A stretch of DNA of 64,000 nt from Colletotrichum lupini (GCF_023278565.1 NC_064677.1:806001-870000); one strand, 5' to 3'; positions 33,786-47,000 are shown, counted from the stretch's first letter. Notes: a model not told the origin generated them from the sequence alone. Numbers and translations are program-made.

Positions 33786-34426
33786 GGATGCGACGAACCA
33801 ACCTGACTCGAGATACTGTTGCCTATCATCACTTCACGTTTCAAATCTGACGTCCCTACGAGGGTCTTTTTCTTCAATAGAACGATAGCTCTAGATTCTT
33901 CACAGGAATGCCAATACCAGGAGCATCTTATGTTCTCGTTGGCGCCCTAGCTTCGATTGTCAGCTTGTTATAATCTTGCCCATCGCTCCACGCCTTGCGA
34001 AGACGATGAGTCGCCGACTAGAAGTTAGCTGTGATGAATCCAATATTGGCTGCAACCCGTCTCCGCCTGGAAGAAGGCTGTGACATTCTGGAATGTCCAA
34101 GGAGGTTGTGACCCCAGTCATGCAGCCATCGCAGCACCAAGTTGCCCCCCTGCGTCCGGCCGAGACATGAATCAAGCCGGGGTTCTGCTACTGCGCCGAC
34201 CGGCGAACTGCATGGGTTGAACCAACAAACTTCACGTTTTGGGAATCAGGCTCGTGAAGCTCTGTCGGGAGTATGTACCTCTTTGCACATAAACCATAAG
34301 ACCGGGGATGGCAAAATAGTCAAATTAAGCATCATTTCCACGCCTTCTCCATGGAGTTCAACCTCGAGAAACAAGTAAACTCCTCTCTTCGGCCTCTCAC
34401 TGTCAGAACCCAGTGAAGTGTACACA
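33786..34426. other. Intergenic region
   Basis: About 640 bp between the solo LTR and the membrane-protein gene. No gene is recognised; it contains the promoter of the downstream gene. Confidence 0.5.
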
Positions 34427-36472
34427 ATGTTGCCACAACTCACACCAATTCTTTTTTGGACACTTGCTGTCTGTTGGCTTGTTGCCGCTAGCCAATATGC
34501 AGCCCCGGTAGGTCTGGTGGTGCGAAGCAACCCTGGCAAGACAGCTTCCAACACACTGCTAGCCATCCGACGGTATCTCTCCAGCGCGAGGCTTGAGGGA
34601 AGAGAAACCAAGTTCAGTAACAGTACTTTACTTGACACCGGGTTTGACAATGCAATCCTCTTCAAGTAGTAAGTAATTACACTTCAAGCAAGCAACTCAT
34701 CGGGTGCACCGCACTAACAGTCTCAAACATAGTGAGCAAGAGGCTGAGGCTGGTGCCAACGTTACAGCGAGTGCGGGCATTGAAGTAGTGTGCACTAAGT
34801 GCTACATCAAAGGCAAAGCCAGTGCTCACCTCACGATCGACGGCGCTTTCAACGCAACGAAGGTCGCAACTGACATTGGAAATGAGTTTGAAGAGACTTT
34901 TGACAACATCACCGCTTACGCAAAGAACTACGTTTCCGGAGTGGTTGATAACTTGTCTGACGGCCTAGATGCTAATGACTTTGATTTTCCACCATTGAAC
35001 ATTACATTTGACCTCGATGTGCCTTCATTCCCTGAGGCGGGCCTAGGCTTTGGGGTTGAAGATTTGGAGATTTACATGCAGCTTGATACCACCCTGTCAG
35101 CTGGCTTGTCGTACACGCTCAACCTCTACACATCAACTACACCCCTAGGCTCAAAGATTGGAGACGACTTGCTTCTGGGCGTTGTATTTTCCATCGACCT
35201 AATCTTGAGTGTTGAGAGTGAGCTTCAGATGAGTAGCGGCTTCCACCTTCGCATGGACGATGAAGTCGGCTTTGATATCGCACTCTTTTCGAAGAATGTT
35301 TCCAGTGTCAACTTGTGAGTTTCTCCTTGTTTCACATTAATCACCCCGTCGCTGATCCAATGACTTTAGCAAGGGTGGTCGATTCGAATTCCTCCCCGTC
35401 ATCATTGAGAGCGCCGGCGTAGAGCTCAAGGCCATCCTCCGCGCAGGCTTCAGTGCCGGCATTGAGATCTCGTCTCCTGTCGACAGCAAGGAAATTGAAC
35501 TCTTCAACAACACTATCAAGGTCCCAGGTGCCTCAGCCGGGATAGAGGTCAGCGTATTTGCAAATATTGCTGAGTTGAGCACCAACGTCACGGCCCTGTC
35601 GACTCCAGACGAGAACGGCTGCGTCTTGCGAGCCGTCAACGCGTACCAGTTTGCACTTGGTGCTGCGGCCGGCGCTTCGGTCCAGATCGGTGACCGCATC
35701 TGGGGTCCGGTACCAAACACCCAGATTCCACTATTCTACACCACGCTCGGAGACGCTTGTGCCAGCACGCGTGTTCCGACTACAACAGCGACCAGTGTCT
35801 CTGCCAGTGCGACTGATAAGGAGAAGCGTCAAGAGGAGCTTACCACGACGACGCTGAGTAAGAAGGTGACGTATACTGGTATAGAATGCGTGACTATTGG
35901 CTTGATCAACTGTCCGCCGCAACTTCAGACTCTGCGAAAGTTTGTCGCCACAGAGACATTCATCACGGCCGTCGCATCAGGGGTTGGAGCGGTCTTCCCG
36001 GTGGCAACGAAGGCTGTTGTCCAAGACGTAGTCAGCTTCGGATCGAATGCGCAGTCGTTGATCTCGAGCAGTGGTGCTCCGAAGGAGTTCACGCCGAGCC
36101 CAAGTGCATCCTCCACTAGCACAAACCCTCCTGGCGTGCTCGATGGCGATGTTGGTGGTGTCAATAAGAAGACAATTGTCGGTGTCAGCATCGGTGCCGG
36201 TGTGCTTGCCATGGCTGTTATCGTCGGTGCCTGCATGTAAGTCGCCAGCAAGCTCCAGCCCCTACTTGAACTTTCGGGCCCCCGAGAGATTGATCAACGC
36301 TAACAAGGTTGACTATCACAGGTTTTGGCAACGGAAAAGGAGATACAGCCCCGTTTCAAGGACGAACGGAGAAGTTACTTATGTCCAAGACTTCCGTCCG
36401 TCGGAACTCCACGACCCTATCAAGAACCAAAAGCAACCTCAAGTCGATGTGGTCAATGTACATGCAAAGTGA
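34427..36472 (+). CDS. Uncharacterised single-pass (type I) membrane protein
   Basis: Four exons (34427-34668, 34733-35314, 35370-36236, 36322-36472) join to 613 residues. A signal peptide covers about residues 1-25 (PILFWTLAVCWLVAAS). A long extracytoplasmic region follows with many NxS/T sites, a CTKC pair, and alternating polar and hydrophobic segments likely to be beta-rich. A Ser/Thr/Pro-rich stalk (about residues 520-545) precedes one membrane helix (TIVGVSIGAGVLAMAVIVGA). The last intron follows the helix; joining it adds a basic stop-transfer FWQRKRRY and a cytosolic tail of about 50 residues. I do not recognise the domain. It is probably at the cell surface. The gene begins about 640 bp from the solo LTR. 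Confidence 0.8.
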
Positions 36473-36658
36473 GCCACGACGCTCCAGCTAGCAGTAGAAA
36501 GGGCATCGAATTGAAGAGCAAGTCACAGGCAAGACTTCAAGTGCAGGATGGTGCACGGAAGAAAGTGGACAGATGACCGAGTACTTAGTAGTTTTCACGG
36601 TGTTTACGAATTTATGACTAGATATACCAAATGTGTTTCGATGTCCTTAAGGTTTACG

Positions 36659-38044
36659 TCAGAGCTTGGAAGCGGCTTTGAGAGAAGCCAGGAAATCCTC
36701 CACATCTTGCAGCAGCAATGCTGGCTGCTCAAGCGCCGCAAAATGTCCTCCCTGATCACACAGTCAGTGTCGCTCCATTAACACAGAACTTTTGATATCT
36801 TACCTTCTCATGCGTGCGATACTGCGTGAGATTGGGGAATGACTTTTCTGCCCACGCCTTTGGCATCAGGCCAATTTCGGCTGGGAAGCACGAGTATCCC
36901 AACGGCGTTTCCTTCGAAGTAGGAATCGTTGTGCCACCGCCTTCACTAGACATGGCCTTGGCCAATGGCCGATACGGGTAGATACTCCTTGGGAACGTGT
37001 CCGTGTACCAGTACAGGCTCACGAGCTCGAGGATGGTCTCCAGCTGAAGCGGGTAACGCGAGTCCACCCACTCGATGTACTTTTCGCCAATCCTGCAATC
37101 TTTCTGTAAGCCTAAAAATCAAAATAATTATAGGCAAGAAATCATACCAAGCCAACAACGCCAGCGGACTCGCTGACAATACCAAGCCGATGGTTGCTGG
37201 TCGAAGGCCGTGCTCTAGGGCATACGACATTCCAGTTGAGCGCCATTTCAACATCCTGCCAGTCTGTTCCAGTTCTTTAGATGTCAATCCGTCGGTGCCA
37301 CTAGCAGCATCCTCAGGGGTAGGCATCAACATGTTCACTATATTATTATCAATACCTTAACCTGGGCTTCCCGTGATGTTGTTGGTTTTACTCACAGTGA
37401 AATGCCTTGCACTCCTTGTAGCCAGACATAATTCTAGCCATGAAACTTCCTACGTCACCGCCTTGAGCAGCATACCCGCTGCCGAACCCAAGATCAAGCA
37501 TCAGCTGATGCAGACTGCGCGCGACAGCCTCCTGTTGAGTCTCTTTCTCAAGCGGAATCGAGCCAGCAGAGAGTCCATAGCCCGGGAGAGACGGCACGAT
37601 GACATGGTACGGCAGTGTATCGGGGGTGTACTTGCTCACGAGCAAATCGATCATGGGGAAGAACTCGAGGAAAGAGCCGGGCCAGCCATGCATGAAGATA
37701 ACTGGTGTTGCGTCCTTCTTGTTGGAGAACAGCGCGGCGAAGTGGATGTCCAACGTTCCAAGATCCGCATCCTCGACTTTAGCTTTGAAGTTAGGTACGG
37801 AGTTGATGCGAGCCTCTTGTTTGCGCCAGTCAAAGTTCAACCAGGCTTCTTTGGCGTCAATGAGCCATTTGCGAGATACGCCGAATTGGCCGTCTTCTTG
37901 CTTGTTGTACCATGTCTCCGGTCCGATCTTTGATAGCTTGAGTAGCTGCAGGAACTCATCCACGCTCTGGTCTGGCACATTGAGGGTGAACTTCTCCGGA
38001 GTCTTTACGACTCCGTTGGGCAGGTTTCCGAATCCATGGGCCAT
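36659..38044 (-). CDS. Epoxide hydrolase (alpha/beta hydrolase, EHN type)
   Basis: Four exons in transcription order (37396-38044, 37148-37337, 36804-37092, 36659-36751) join to 406 residues, the usual family length. An EHN-type N-terminal domain covers about residues 12-105. The alpha/beta core shows the oxyanion motif HGWPGSF at 119 and the nucleophile Asp197 in GGDVGS. The catalytic His is in GGHFAALE near residue 379, in the last exon. These enzymes add water to epoxides to give diols and act in detoxification or lipid/xenobiotic metabolism. An ATG at 38116 would add 24 residues; 38044 (MAHGFG) fits the family better. No signal peptide is evident. Confidence 0.9.
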
Positions 38045-40536
38045 GGTGAATGAGGGTTGGATAGGTACGGTGATGATTTGCCTTCCACAGTAAAGAGATG
38101 AACAGGTCGACGACATTATAAACTTGAGATGACTGGGGCATCAACACACGAAAGACACGGCATTGATAGCATCCCCGCACCGGGATTGGGCAAGGCCTGT
38201 CTGTGTAGTGTAAGGTTTCGAGGTTCCGTGCCATCGTGAGTGGAACTTTGTCCCACCCGGCATGCAGTTGATCAGCACCCGTCCCGCTTGTGCATCACCA
38301 CCGGGGCTATCCGCCTCCTCTCATTCGATCGAACGTCCCGAATTCCGCAGAGTCGAGGTGGAGCAAAGGCGACAAGACGGACCGGACGGGTCAGTGTTAG
38401 AGTCCGGATGTGTTAGTCATGAGCTTAGACATGCTTCATTGGGGCCTCGCTTGGGCCCTGCCATGATAGAGTTCAGCTGTCGGTTGAGGTGTACGACCAA
38501 ACAACGTCGTATGTGCGTGGGACTGTGTCGGACAAGCAAAGGAGCCCGAATTAGTAATCACCCAGCTAGGTAGTTCGGATCCGAGTACGAGAATTTTCAA
38601 CACTGTGAGGAAGGCTCTTCCAATACTCGTCCGTCGAATGGAGTTTTGTGGAAAGGCTTGGCAATCAATATCAGTCCTAGCAGAACGTTGTACGAAAAAG
38701 CACTACAAACTGTTACTTTACAAACTAGTGTACATCCTTGCTCAGCATGCGGCTACCTTCTTGTAGGCGGTTGACTTTCGGATGAGTGCCTTGTGCTTCA
38801 CTGGAAACCTGGTCGCACAAAATCGAACATATATGAATGGACGCTCAAGGATAGACTTACTGTGAGAGATCCAAGTAGACAATGCAGTTGTCCGAACAGC
38901 AACTGCAATTATCTACTTTCGCCATAGTTGTTCCCAACATTGAGGAAGCAGGAAGTTAGAATGAGAGGTGTTAGAATAAAGCTCTTCTAATTATGATGTA
39001 TAAGGTAAGGTACCTAGTTTGGCGGAAACGACGCCGTTAGTTGCAATGGGCTCTCAACGACATGCATCGTGCCGTTCGTAGCCATTGTGACGAAGTAATC
39101 GATTTCTTTTGTATTTGATCACCTAAGGGGATAATAGAGGCCTCAAACTTTAGTCAGTTTTTCCTCGTCTATCGTATCTTCATGATCTGTTGTCACCTAA
39201 CTGCTCAAGCTATGACATAGCTTCACGCAGCTATCTGAGTGAACACGGGGAGAAGTAGATGGGAAAGTGATTGCTTGTGAGTGTAATGTGTTCGGAACTC
39301 AGGTCGAGAAAGAGAGAATCTGGAACCTCAAACCCGGAGTTTAATCAAAGCCAGGCGCTTCATGAGTTCCACTCCCTCAATTCGATATGTGCAAAGATTG
39401 GTGGTGAACTAATCAGACTCCCAGAAATATGAGGAGACTATGACCCGTGTCCGAACCCCAGTCTCGATATTCTCCCGTTCGGAGATTCAATGGCATCTAT
39501 TCACCAAACGAGTGAAAACAAGGCACTTTAAGTAGATTCCCAAGTAACTACCCTGTCGAGATCTTACGCTTTCAATGTCTCTGTGTCGGGAATTATTTCC
39601 CAGCCTGTCTGAAAATAATCTCAATAGAGTAGAGCGTGAGTGCGTCTCTCATCCGAGCTTCCTGCAGAGGATTCGGAACCAATGGTTGGAACAAGTGAAA
39701 TGATCGTAGTAATAGCTGCCGATAGCGTCAATGGGCGCGGACTCGTAGAGACGGCGATGCTCAAAATGCGAGCGGAAACTAACCTCAGTCTAAAGCCAAA
39801 GCCTGAAACTGCACCGAACGTTAACATCCGGCAGTGCGGCATACGCATTTTGTCGGACTTCAACTTTGTCTAGGGTAAGACTTGTGCCGGTGTCGATCGA
39901 TTGAATGGGGGGCTCCGCCAACCCATCTTCGGCCTCTCAGCTGAGCAGTATTTAAGATGATCTACACCATGAAGTGTTAAGAAGTGGGAAGTTGTGGAGC
40001 TAGCATTAGCAAAGCTTCAGCTAGGCTTCGGCAAATCTATGCTGAACCCGTTTTAAGCAACCTTATTGAGTTGAGCCAATGACTATATCCGTGCCAAAGC
40101 CTGAGAAATCGGAGGATAAAAGACCAACTTGCTCCAAATTTGGCCCACAAGGGTTAGCAAGAGAAATGATTATTCTCACCTTCTGCGAGGAAGACAATCC
40201 TTGAGTGGATACAAAATCGTTTGGACTGCTAATTTTACACATATGAACCAAGATGCGATACACGACTTGGTCAAAAGTTTGGATGCTATCACATCAGACT
40301 ATTGCGGATTGAGGATGCCTAGGAAATTGGAGGTTATGATGTCCATATGTACCTCATGAGACAATAAAGACTAGTATAAACATCTCGTATCAAGACCACG
40401 GAAATGGAACAATTACAACGACCACATCACACTTCAAATCTCCTCGGAAAAGAGACGTCTTAAGACCCAACGGCGACAACTTCACACTAGCTTTGACATT
40501 AAGACAGTGTCACATCTTTGAACGATATTACCAAAG
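38045..40536. other. Gene-poor 2.5-kb region
   Basis: No supported gene. The base composition is normal rather than RIP-like. A partial GGTACC-type word is at 39006-39016. Open frames around 38262-38573 (+), 39621-39873 (both strands) and 40063-40359 (both strands) are short and mutually overlapping. Confidence 0.5.
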
Positions 40537-40929
40537 ATGGATATCATGTGTTCCTCCGTCCGTTTTGTGTTCTTCGGAATCTTGGGCATCTTAATATCTG
40601 CGTACGCCGAGCACCTTCGAGTTGTCTGGTCATCCGGCGCCTACGGCGCTATTGGTGGCCCCAGCGGATCTGGCACCAATGGCGGCTACACCGGCTTTGC
40701 CATCATCAACGACGCCGGTGAGGCTGTCTACGATCAAGCTTACCCCAACGATCACTCTCCCTGTTAAAACACTGGCGACGGCCGTACGTTCACCATCGAG
40801 GGCGACTGCTGGGACACTGGACAAGTCTTATACTGCAAGTCAGACCTTGGTGGCGCGCCTAAGACGTGCGAGGTGAAGGATAGCAACGGCAATGTCCTTG
40901 GTAGCGGCACGCACATAGCAAAAGGATAA
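40537..40929 (+). pseudogene. Small secreted cysteine-containing protein gene with in-frame stop
   Basis: The ATG at 40537 opens a signal peptide (FVFFGILGILISAYA, residues about 11-25). The mature region is Gly/Asn/Asp-rich. A TAA at 40765-40767 (codon 77) interrupts the frame directly after a Cys. The same frame then continues cleanly for 53 more codons with three more Cys to a TAA at 40929. Size, secretion signal and Cys content fit a small secreted or effector-like protein, but no known family was recognised. TAA could come from CAA by the C-to-T change typical of RIP. A truncated 76-residue product remains possible, and no splice pair explains the stop. Confidence 0.65.
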
Positions 40930-41740
40930 GCGAATCTAGCTTTATTCGTATGAAAATCATTTCCCTTGTGCCACCTAAGGTAGTGCTGTTAGACGAGGAG
41001 CGCACGCTTGAAGGCTTCAGCAGCCAGCATTAATATTATACAGACCAAACTTGATTTTTTCTGGCAACCTTAAGCATAGGAACTACTTCTTAATGTCTGA
41101 ACCCAAAGAGTACGATTCCAGCGTCGTCCTCTGGTATGGTTTGCAGGTTCCTTCCAATCTGAGCCTATTCATCTTCCAGCTTGAACAACGAAGTCAGAAG
41201 TCTACATGTACCCTTACGTCTAGTATCTTGAACCAGAAGATATAGAAGCAATCTACAAATTTGTAGGAACGTATCAAAGCTGGAAGTGATGAAGAGACGA
41301 GAGGGCAAGTGGTTGTTATCTCCTGCATTCCAATCTCCCCGAAGGCCCAAAGGGTCCGGTGATTCTGCCACCACCCGCTTCGGAAAACATCGTAGCATTC
41401 TTGCCCACCAATGATAGTGGTTACAAACTCAATTTTATTATTGACAGCTACTTAGTCCCTGGATTCAGTGGCGAGATCTCGAGGAAGCGGGGTGTGCGGG
41501 GTGGACAGGCACCTCGGCAGGCCGCGGACGGGATGAAACAAGGTTTCTGTGACAATCATCCGGTCTTCCCATATTCACCGACGGAGTTCTTTAAGCGCAA
41601 TGATATCAGGTGCATTTGTATAAAACGACCAAGGCGGTGATATGAAGCGAGGTCTGAGGACATACAAAACGCCAGGCCATCTACCACAGAAGACTAATTA
41701 ACCGAAATAAAGCTGACCAACTCAACGTTATATCGGATCA
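40930..41740. other. Intergenic region
   Basis: About 810 bp. A 93-codon frame at 41359-41640 (+) has no recognisable domain and is not called. It contains the promoter of the SDR gene. Confidence 0.45.
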
Positions 41741-43099
41741 ATGTCGCGCTTCGAGATCAACGAAAAAGACCTCGTCGGTCTCAAAGACAAGGTTGTCTTA
41801 GTGACAGGTATGCACACCTCGCGACTGTCTTGTATTCTTTTCTGAGGTTGAACTACACGATGGTGCAACCAGCCAAAGACTCGAATTATCATATCAGCAT
41901 CTGTTTGAGGAAGATACATGCTGACCAAGCAATCATCAGGCGGATCCTCGGGTATCGGCCTGGGAACGGTCAACCTTCTTCTCTCTCTGGGTGCGCGAGT
42001 TACCAATGTCGATCTAAGTCTTCCCAAAGCTTCGGAGCCTAGCAATCCGTCTCCAGTGGAGTCTCGTCTAACCTTCGAGCCGTGCAATGTTTGCGATTGG
42101 CAAGCTCTTCTTGGCGTATTTGCGCGAACCGCAGAGCGAGAAGGTCGCATTGACGCTGTCTTCGCGAATGCCGGTAAACATGCCCACCTGGAGATATCTT
42201 TAGCTTGTCCTTGAAATTGCCATGACCACTTGACTGTGAAGTCATTGAAGCCGCTGCTACTGCAATCTAGCCAGAAGCTTCATTGAACCCGGTGGATTGA
42301 GGGCAAGACAAAGAAATATTCTGTATGAACACGAGGGCTGACAACGGTGGTATTAGGAGTTGGAGCCCGGACCCGGTTTATCGACGACGAGATCGATCCT
42401 ACTGATGGAGAGTTGAAGGCACCAGACCTGAGTTGCGTCGAGACGAACCTTTTTAGCGTCATTTCAACAGTCAAGCTCGCTGTTCACCACATGCGCAAAC
42501 AGGAGACCGGAGGCAGCATTGTTCTCACTGCATCTGTCAGCTCTTGGTCAAGATTCAAAGCTGTTGATTATAGTAAGTGTCATTCTCTTCATGATCTTAC
42601 CTCTGCGGCCAGGCAACATCTTTGTTTGCCTTGCAACAAGGATAATGTTGACTCGAGAATACTTCCAATTTCGTTCGCAATACTGATACAACCAATCACA
42701 CTAGCCACGTCTAAGCATGCTGTGCTTGGTCTTATGCGCAGTCTTATTCCGCATCTAGAAGAGCTCCCTGTTCTCATCAGACTCAATTCTCTCGCTCCAA
42801 ACTGGACTAAGTCCGGTATTGTCAACGAGGAGATGGTGTCTCTCACGGGACTCGCTCTGAATACGCCTGAACATGTGGCTCTATCGGCTGCTTTACTCAT
42901 GAATGACAACAACAGAAATGGAGAGGTTATTTTCATCGACGGCGGGAAATACTGGGAGATTGAAGAATCTCTGGGCGGAGCTGGGGTCGGTAGCTTCGTT
43001 GGATCCTCACTGCCGATCGGTAGCGACCAAGGAACGGACTGGGACCGCTACCTGGAGTTTTCCAGGAGGATGAATTTAGCTCTGAAGGGTCTTCAATGA
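41741..43099 (+). CDS. Short-chain dehydrogenase/reductase (SDR)
   Basis: Four exons (41741-41807, 41940-42173, 42357-42572, 42705-43099) join to 303 residues. The Rossmann cofactor motif TGGSSGIG is at residues 22-29 (split by intron 1), an acidic residue in VDLS follows strand 2, and NAG follows strand 4. Catalytic Ser lies in the TASVSS segment, with Tyr172 and Lys176 in YTTSK (split by intron 3). The C-terminal FIDGGKYWE and a tail of about 50 residues are typical of fungal SDRs. It is an NAD(P)-dependent oxidoreductase of unknown substrate. Introns 2 and 3 are long for this window (183 and 132 bp), but the splice signals and frame agree. Confidence 0.88.
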
Positions 43100-44093
43100 T
43101 ATGCAAAAAGTTTTTTGCAGATGGTACATAAGGGGAAACACACTCACGCTATTCAAGGCATCACGGCACGGATTGGTGATGAAGGTACGTACAAAGAGCT
43201 TTCCTCTTACCAGTACACGTAGGTAAGTAGGTCAAGAAATGAAGCTGCGAGGTAGCCCTTTAATTCAGGAAACAATTGAGGATCTCCGGCGAATTACCTT
43301 TCAGATCAAGTCAATCCCCTCCAAACGTACGTACATTCGTTGGCGTGAGCAAGTACAGCTGCGTATATCCACGTTCGCAGAGTAAGATAGTTCTCATGTC
43401 TGGGTACAGCTACGAAACGCTCGTGTTCATTTCTTAGTGCACGTACATAGAATGTGAGCTGTGAGTGTCGATCTTCAGCCCTTTATATTCCGTGTAACTC
43501 GGTATTCAATCGGTATTCAATCAGTGTAGCTGAAGGTAACAGCAAGGCCGCGGACATACGACTAAGCAATTGGGCTCGTTACGTCATTCCAATGTGTACA
43601 AATTGGTACGGAAGGGAGAGTTCATAACAATTTCCAGAACGCCGGGTTTGAACTTGATTACCAAGAGATGAACATCAGGCTGGGTTTCCACACGAGCTGA
43701 ATCTTACATGCATACTGTGGTGACGCGCCGACGAGGGTTCGAAGTTCGAACCACTCCTGCTGAAGACGCCACAACTCTGAAAGATGGTGGGCTGAGTCTA
43801 TCAGCTCAACACTATTGGGTAACGCTTTCAGCATCCAAGACAAGAAAGCCTCACGGCTTCCAATCAGTCTACTTTTAGCCCTCTTTTGCTGACCCAGAGG
43901 CATTGGTGGCTGCAATATTGCAGCAGGCGCGAGAATGCCCGCGGCCGGTTGCCTCACAGCCTTACTTCAAGTCTCGAGGTTGCGGAAGGGATGTTCCTGA
44001 GTACCCTCTTTATGTCAATCCGGGCCTCTCATTCTTCTTTGTTTCCTTCGACAAGGCCATTCAGTCCTTGGAGACTGCAGCGCACTAGGCACA
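43100..44093. other. Intergenic region
   Basis: About 1 kb upstream of the patatin/GTPase gene. Two overlapping frames, 43658-43957 (-) and 43903-44088 (+), have ordinary composition but no recognisable domain and no convincing gene structure. Confidence 0.4.
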
Positions 44094-47000
44094 ATGACAG
44101 ACACAGCTCGCAAAGCACGCTCGGCGATCTGCCACAAGTGTCGCGCTACGACCAAGAAGCTTTTCACCTGTATTCAATGCAACAATCTAGCATTTTGTGA
44201 TGATTGCTGGTCCGAATGGGAGCTTCACGAGCCGGGCGCCGTCGGCTGGGATGGTCGACCGCACGAGAAGTCCAATCCCCAAGTTGTCCAGAGATTGCGG
44301 GAGATCCTGGAGCCCACCCGCTCGGCGACAGAGCACGAACTCGAATTCCAATCGGATGAGGATACCACATGGTTTGGAGTTGGGCGAGACTCATCCAACC
44401 AACCCATATTGCAGGATTATGGTCGATTCGCCACGTTGATGAGCGATAACCTATCCTCAGACCATGGGAACCGCTATCCTCAGCTCGTGTCCTTCATTGG
44501 ACAAACAGGCTAGTACTCTCGAAGTTCTGTTTTTATTAACATATTTTACTGATGATCCTTAGGGGCTGGGAAAAGCACGTTGATCAAAATGCTGATTGAT
44601 CGGCTTGCTATGCTTGACCGCGGGGCAAAGTATCCGTCGCCCGTTACCTCGTCCAACAACGACCGCCTTCCGACGACTGGCGACGTCCACCTGTATGCTG
44701 ATCCGATGTCTTACAATACCCAAGCGCCTGTGTTATACGCAGACTGCGAGGGCTTGGATGGTGGGGAAGCTGTACCGGCAGGTCTGCGACATCGCACAAA
44801 AGGGAAAGAGGAGGCTCTGGGGATCCTTAACGATGTCACAAATGTCATGGGCAAGACTGGTCTAGGCAGATCGCCGAAACCATCAACTGCTAGCCGTTCT
44901 TCGGGTGTCATTGATACATCCTCGAAACGTAAGTTCGGAAAGTCGCGCTACGCATCTCAGCGGGACCTCGAATGGGCAGTCACCCCAGAAACGAAGAAAA
45001 GAGAGTACGCAGTCACGCAGCTCTATCCCAGACTACTCTACACCTTCTCAGATGTGGTTGTCTTCGTCTTGAGAAACCCTAGGTAAACTTTCCTATACTC
45101 CTTCTTAAGGAATACGCTCATGAATTGATATAGGGCTTTTGAATCTACCGTCCTCGACAAACTTTTGGAATGGGGCTCGGCTTCGATCGACAAATCGCTG
45201 AACCAACCGGCTCTTCCCCACGCAGTCATTGTCCTTAATGCAACTGACAACGTGGATGATGATGAATGGAATATTGAGACCGCAACTGCTCGTCTTCTTG
45301 ATGATATTAGTGGAGCGATTTTCCGCGAGCCCCGATTCGAAGAGCAAGCCAGGCTTTGGCAGGCAATTGGTCGAACCATCAACACGACCAAAGACTTACT
45401 CGACTGCTACTACGCTTCTATCACCGTGATTCGAGTTCCATCTCGTGGTCGCTACATGCTCATGGACGATCAGATGGGAAAGCTCTTTGAGCTGATCAAC
45501 AAAAGATGCCAAGCGTCTTTGCTTACCAAGAAGCGTGTTCGGATGCTGGCCACTGCAGACAAGTTGCAAGTCTACCTCCACGCTGCTTACGATCATTTTT
45601 CCCGCGATCTGGATACTCCTTTTGACTTTGTCAAAGAAGCGTTGAAACACAACCCCATTCCACAAGATTTCAGTGGCAACATCTTGAACTTGGCGATCTC
45701 CATTGGTAACAATTCGACAAAAGTTTCGCAGAATGGCGGCGGAACGCAACAGATCTTCGAAAACATGGTGCCGATGATATCGTCTTGCATTATGCTCGAC
45801 TCAGTTCGCCAGAACATTCTGGGTTAGTAGCGATATCTCTCTCTGGTCTTTCAAGTAAGGTACCTTAGTATTGACAATCTACAGGAACCCCTGTGAGACT
45901 TCTCGACGACGCGTACGTGGATTTCTGCAATGTTGCCCTCGAAGGCTATGCAGATTTCTATGCGCCATGCACCTTCTCTCATCCCAAATATGGAAAATGC
46001 TACAACGTCAAGTTTGGACACGATCCGAAAGGTCACCAAAACAAACATGGACGTATATTTGCAGCGGGAAATTATCAGTCAGACGTTGACCTGCAAGACT
46101 TTGCGGGTCAGTGGATTGATCAAATTCGAAATCACCTGCGTCAGCTCCATGCTAGGTTCCAAGAAGTCACCTCACGAGTGCGCGAGCAGAGCGAGCAAGA
46201 GGTCGCTGCTGATCTCCACAGGTATCAACTAAACGACTTCTACTTCTCTTTGGGTAATGTAGGGGACTTTATCAGTCACTCCACTTGCTTTTCGTGTCTA
46301 AGAGAGCTCCCTGAACATCCATTGCCCTGCGGTCATGTTCTGTGTCTACCTTGTATTCAAGCCTACGGTATCAAGGCTCATACGACAGTTGAGATGAAAA
46401 GGTGTCCTCTTCACGAAAGGGAAACAATGTGGGAGCCTGCATGGACGGTTGTGGTCAAACCACAATTTGCGGGCGCTCGAGTACTGTGTCTTGACGGGTA
46501 CGATGCCCCCTCAGCTGCCATTCTTCCCGAAATAAAGCTTTGCTCACTAGCTGACGTTTCGTATAGTGGTGGAGTCCGAGGGATTGTAGAGCTTCACGTT
46601 CTCAGAGCCATTGAAAGAGTCTTCGGTGAGAGACTCCCGATACAGCTTTTTTTCGATCTGATTGTCGGTACAAGGTATGCTCGTCTCATTTTGGGGTCGT
46701 TACTGAAACTTACCTAACCTTGGCGATAGCACGGGAGGAATTATTGCTCTTGGACTAGGAGTCAATAATTGGTCCGTGGAGGAATGTATCAAGACATTCA
46801 AACACCTTTGTGCAGACGCCTTCAGGCCACGGGAATTGTCGGGCATTCCGCTGCTTGAGAAGCTTGTCACGATTAATCACGGAAGTATCTACAAGACCAA
46901 ACCATTTGAGGCTCTTCTGCGGGAGAAGTTTCAGGATCGGCCACTCTTCGGAGGAGCCAACGACCATAGCCAGAGCGAAATGCTAACGAAAGTGGCTGTA

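Noticed and set aside
43725..43765. tRNA-like GGTTCGAA words
   Set aside because: No A box, acceptor stem or cloverleaf could be drawn around them.
43658..44088. Overlapping frames of 99 (-) and 61 (+) codons upstream of the patatin fusion
   Set aside because: Both look somewhat protein-like but overlap each other, lack recognisable domains and have no clear exon partners.
44500..44570. Possible frameshift or broken P-loop at the end of exon 1
   Set aside because: A GC-AG intron of 54 bp joins the two halves in frame and restores GQTGAGKST, so no mutation needs to be assumed.
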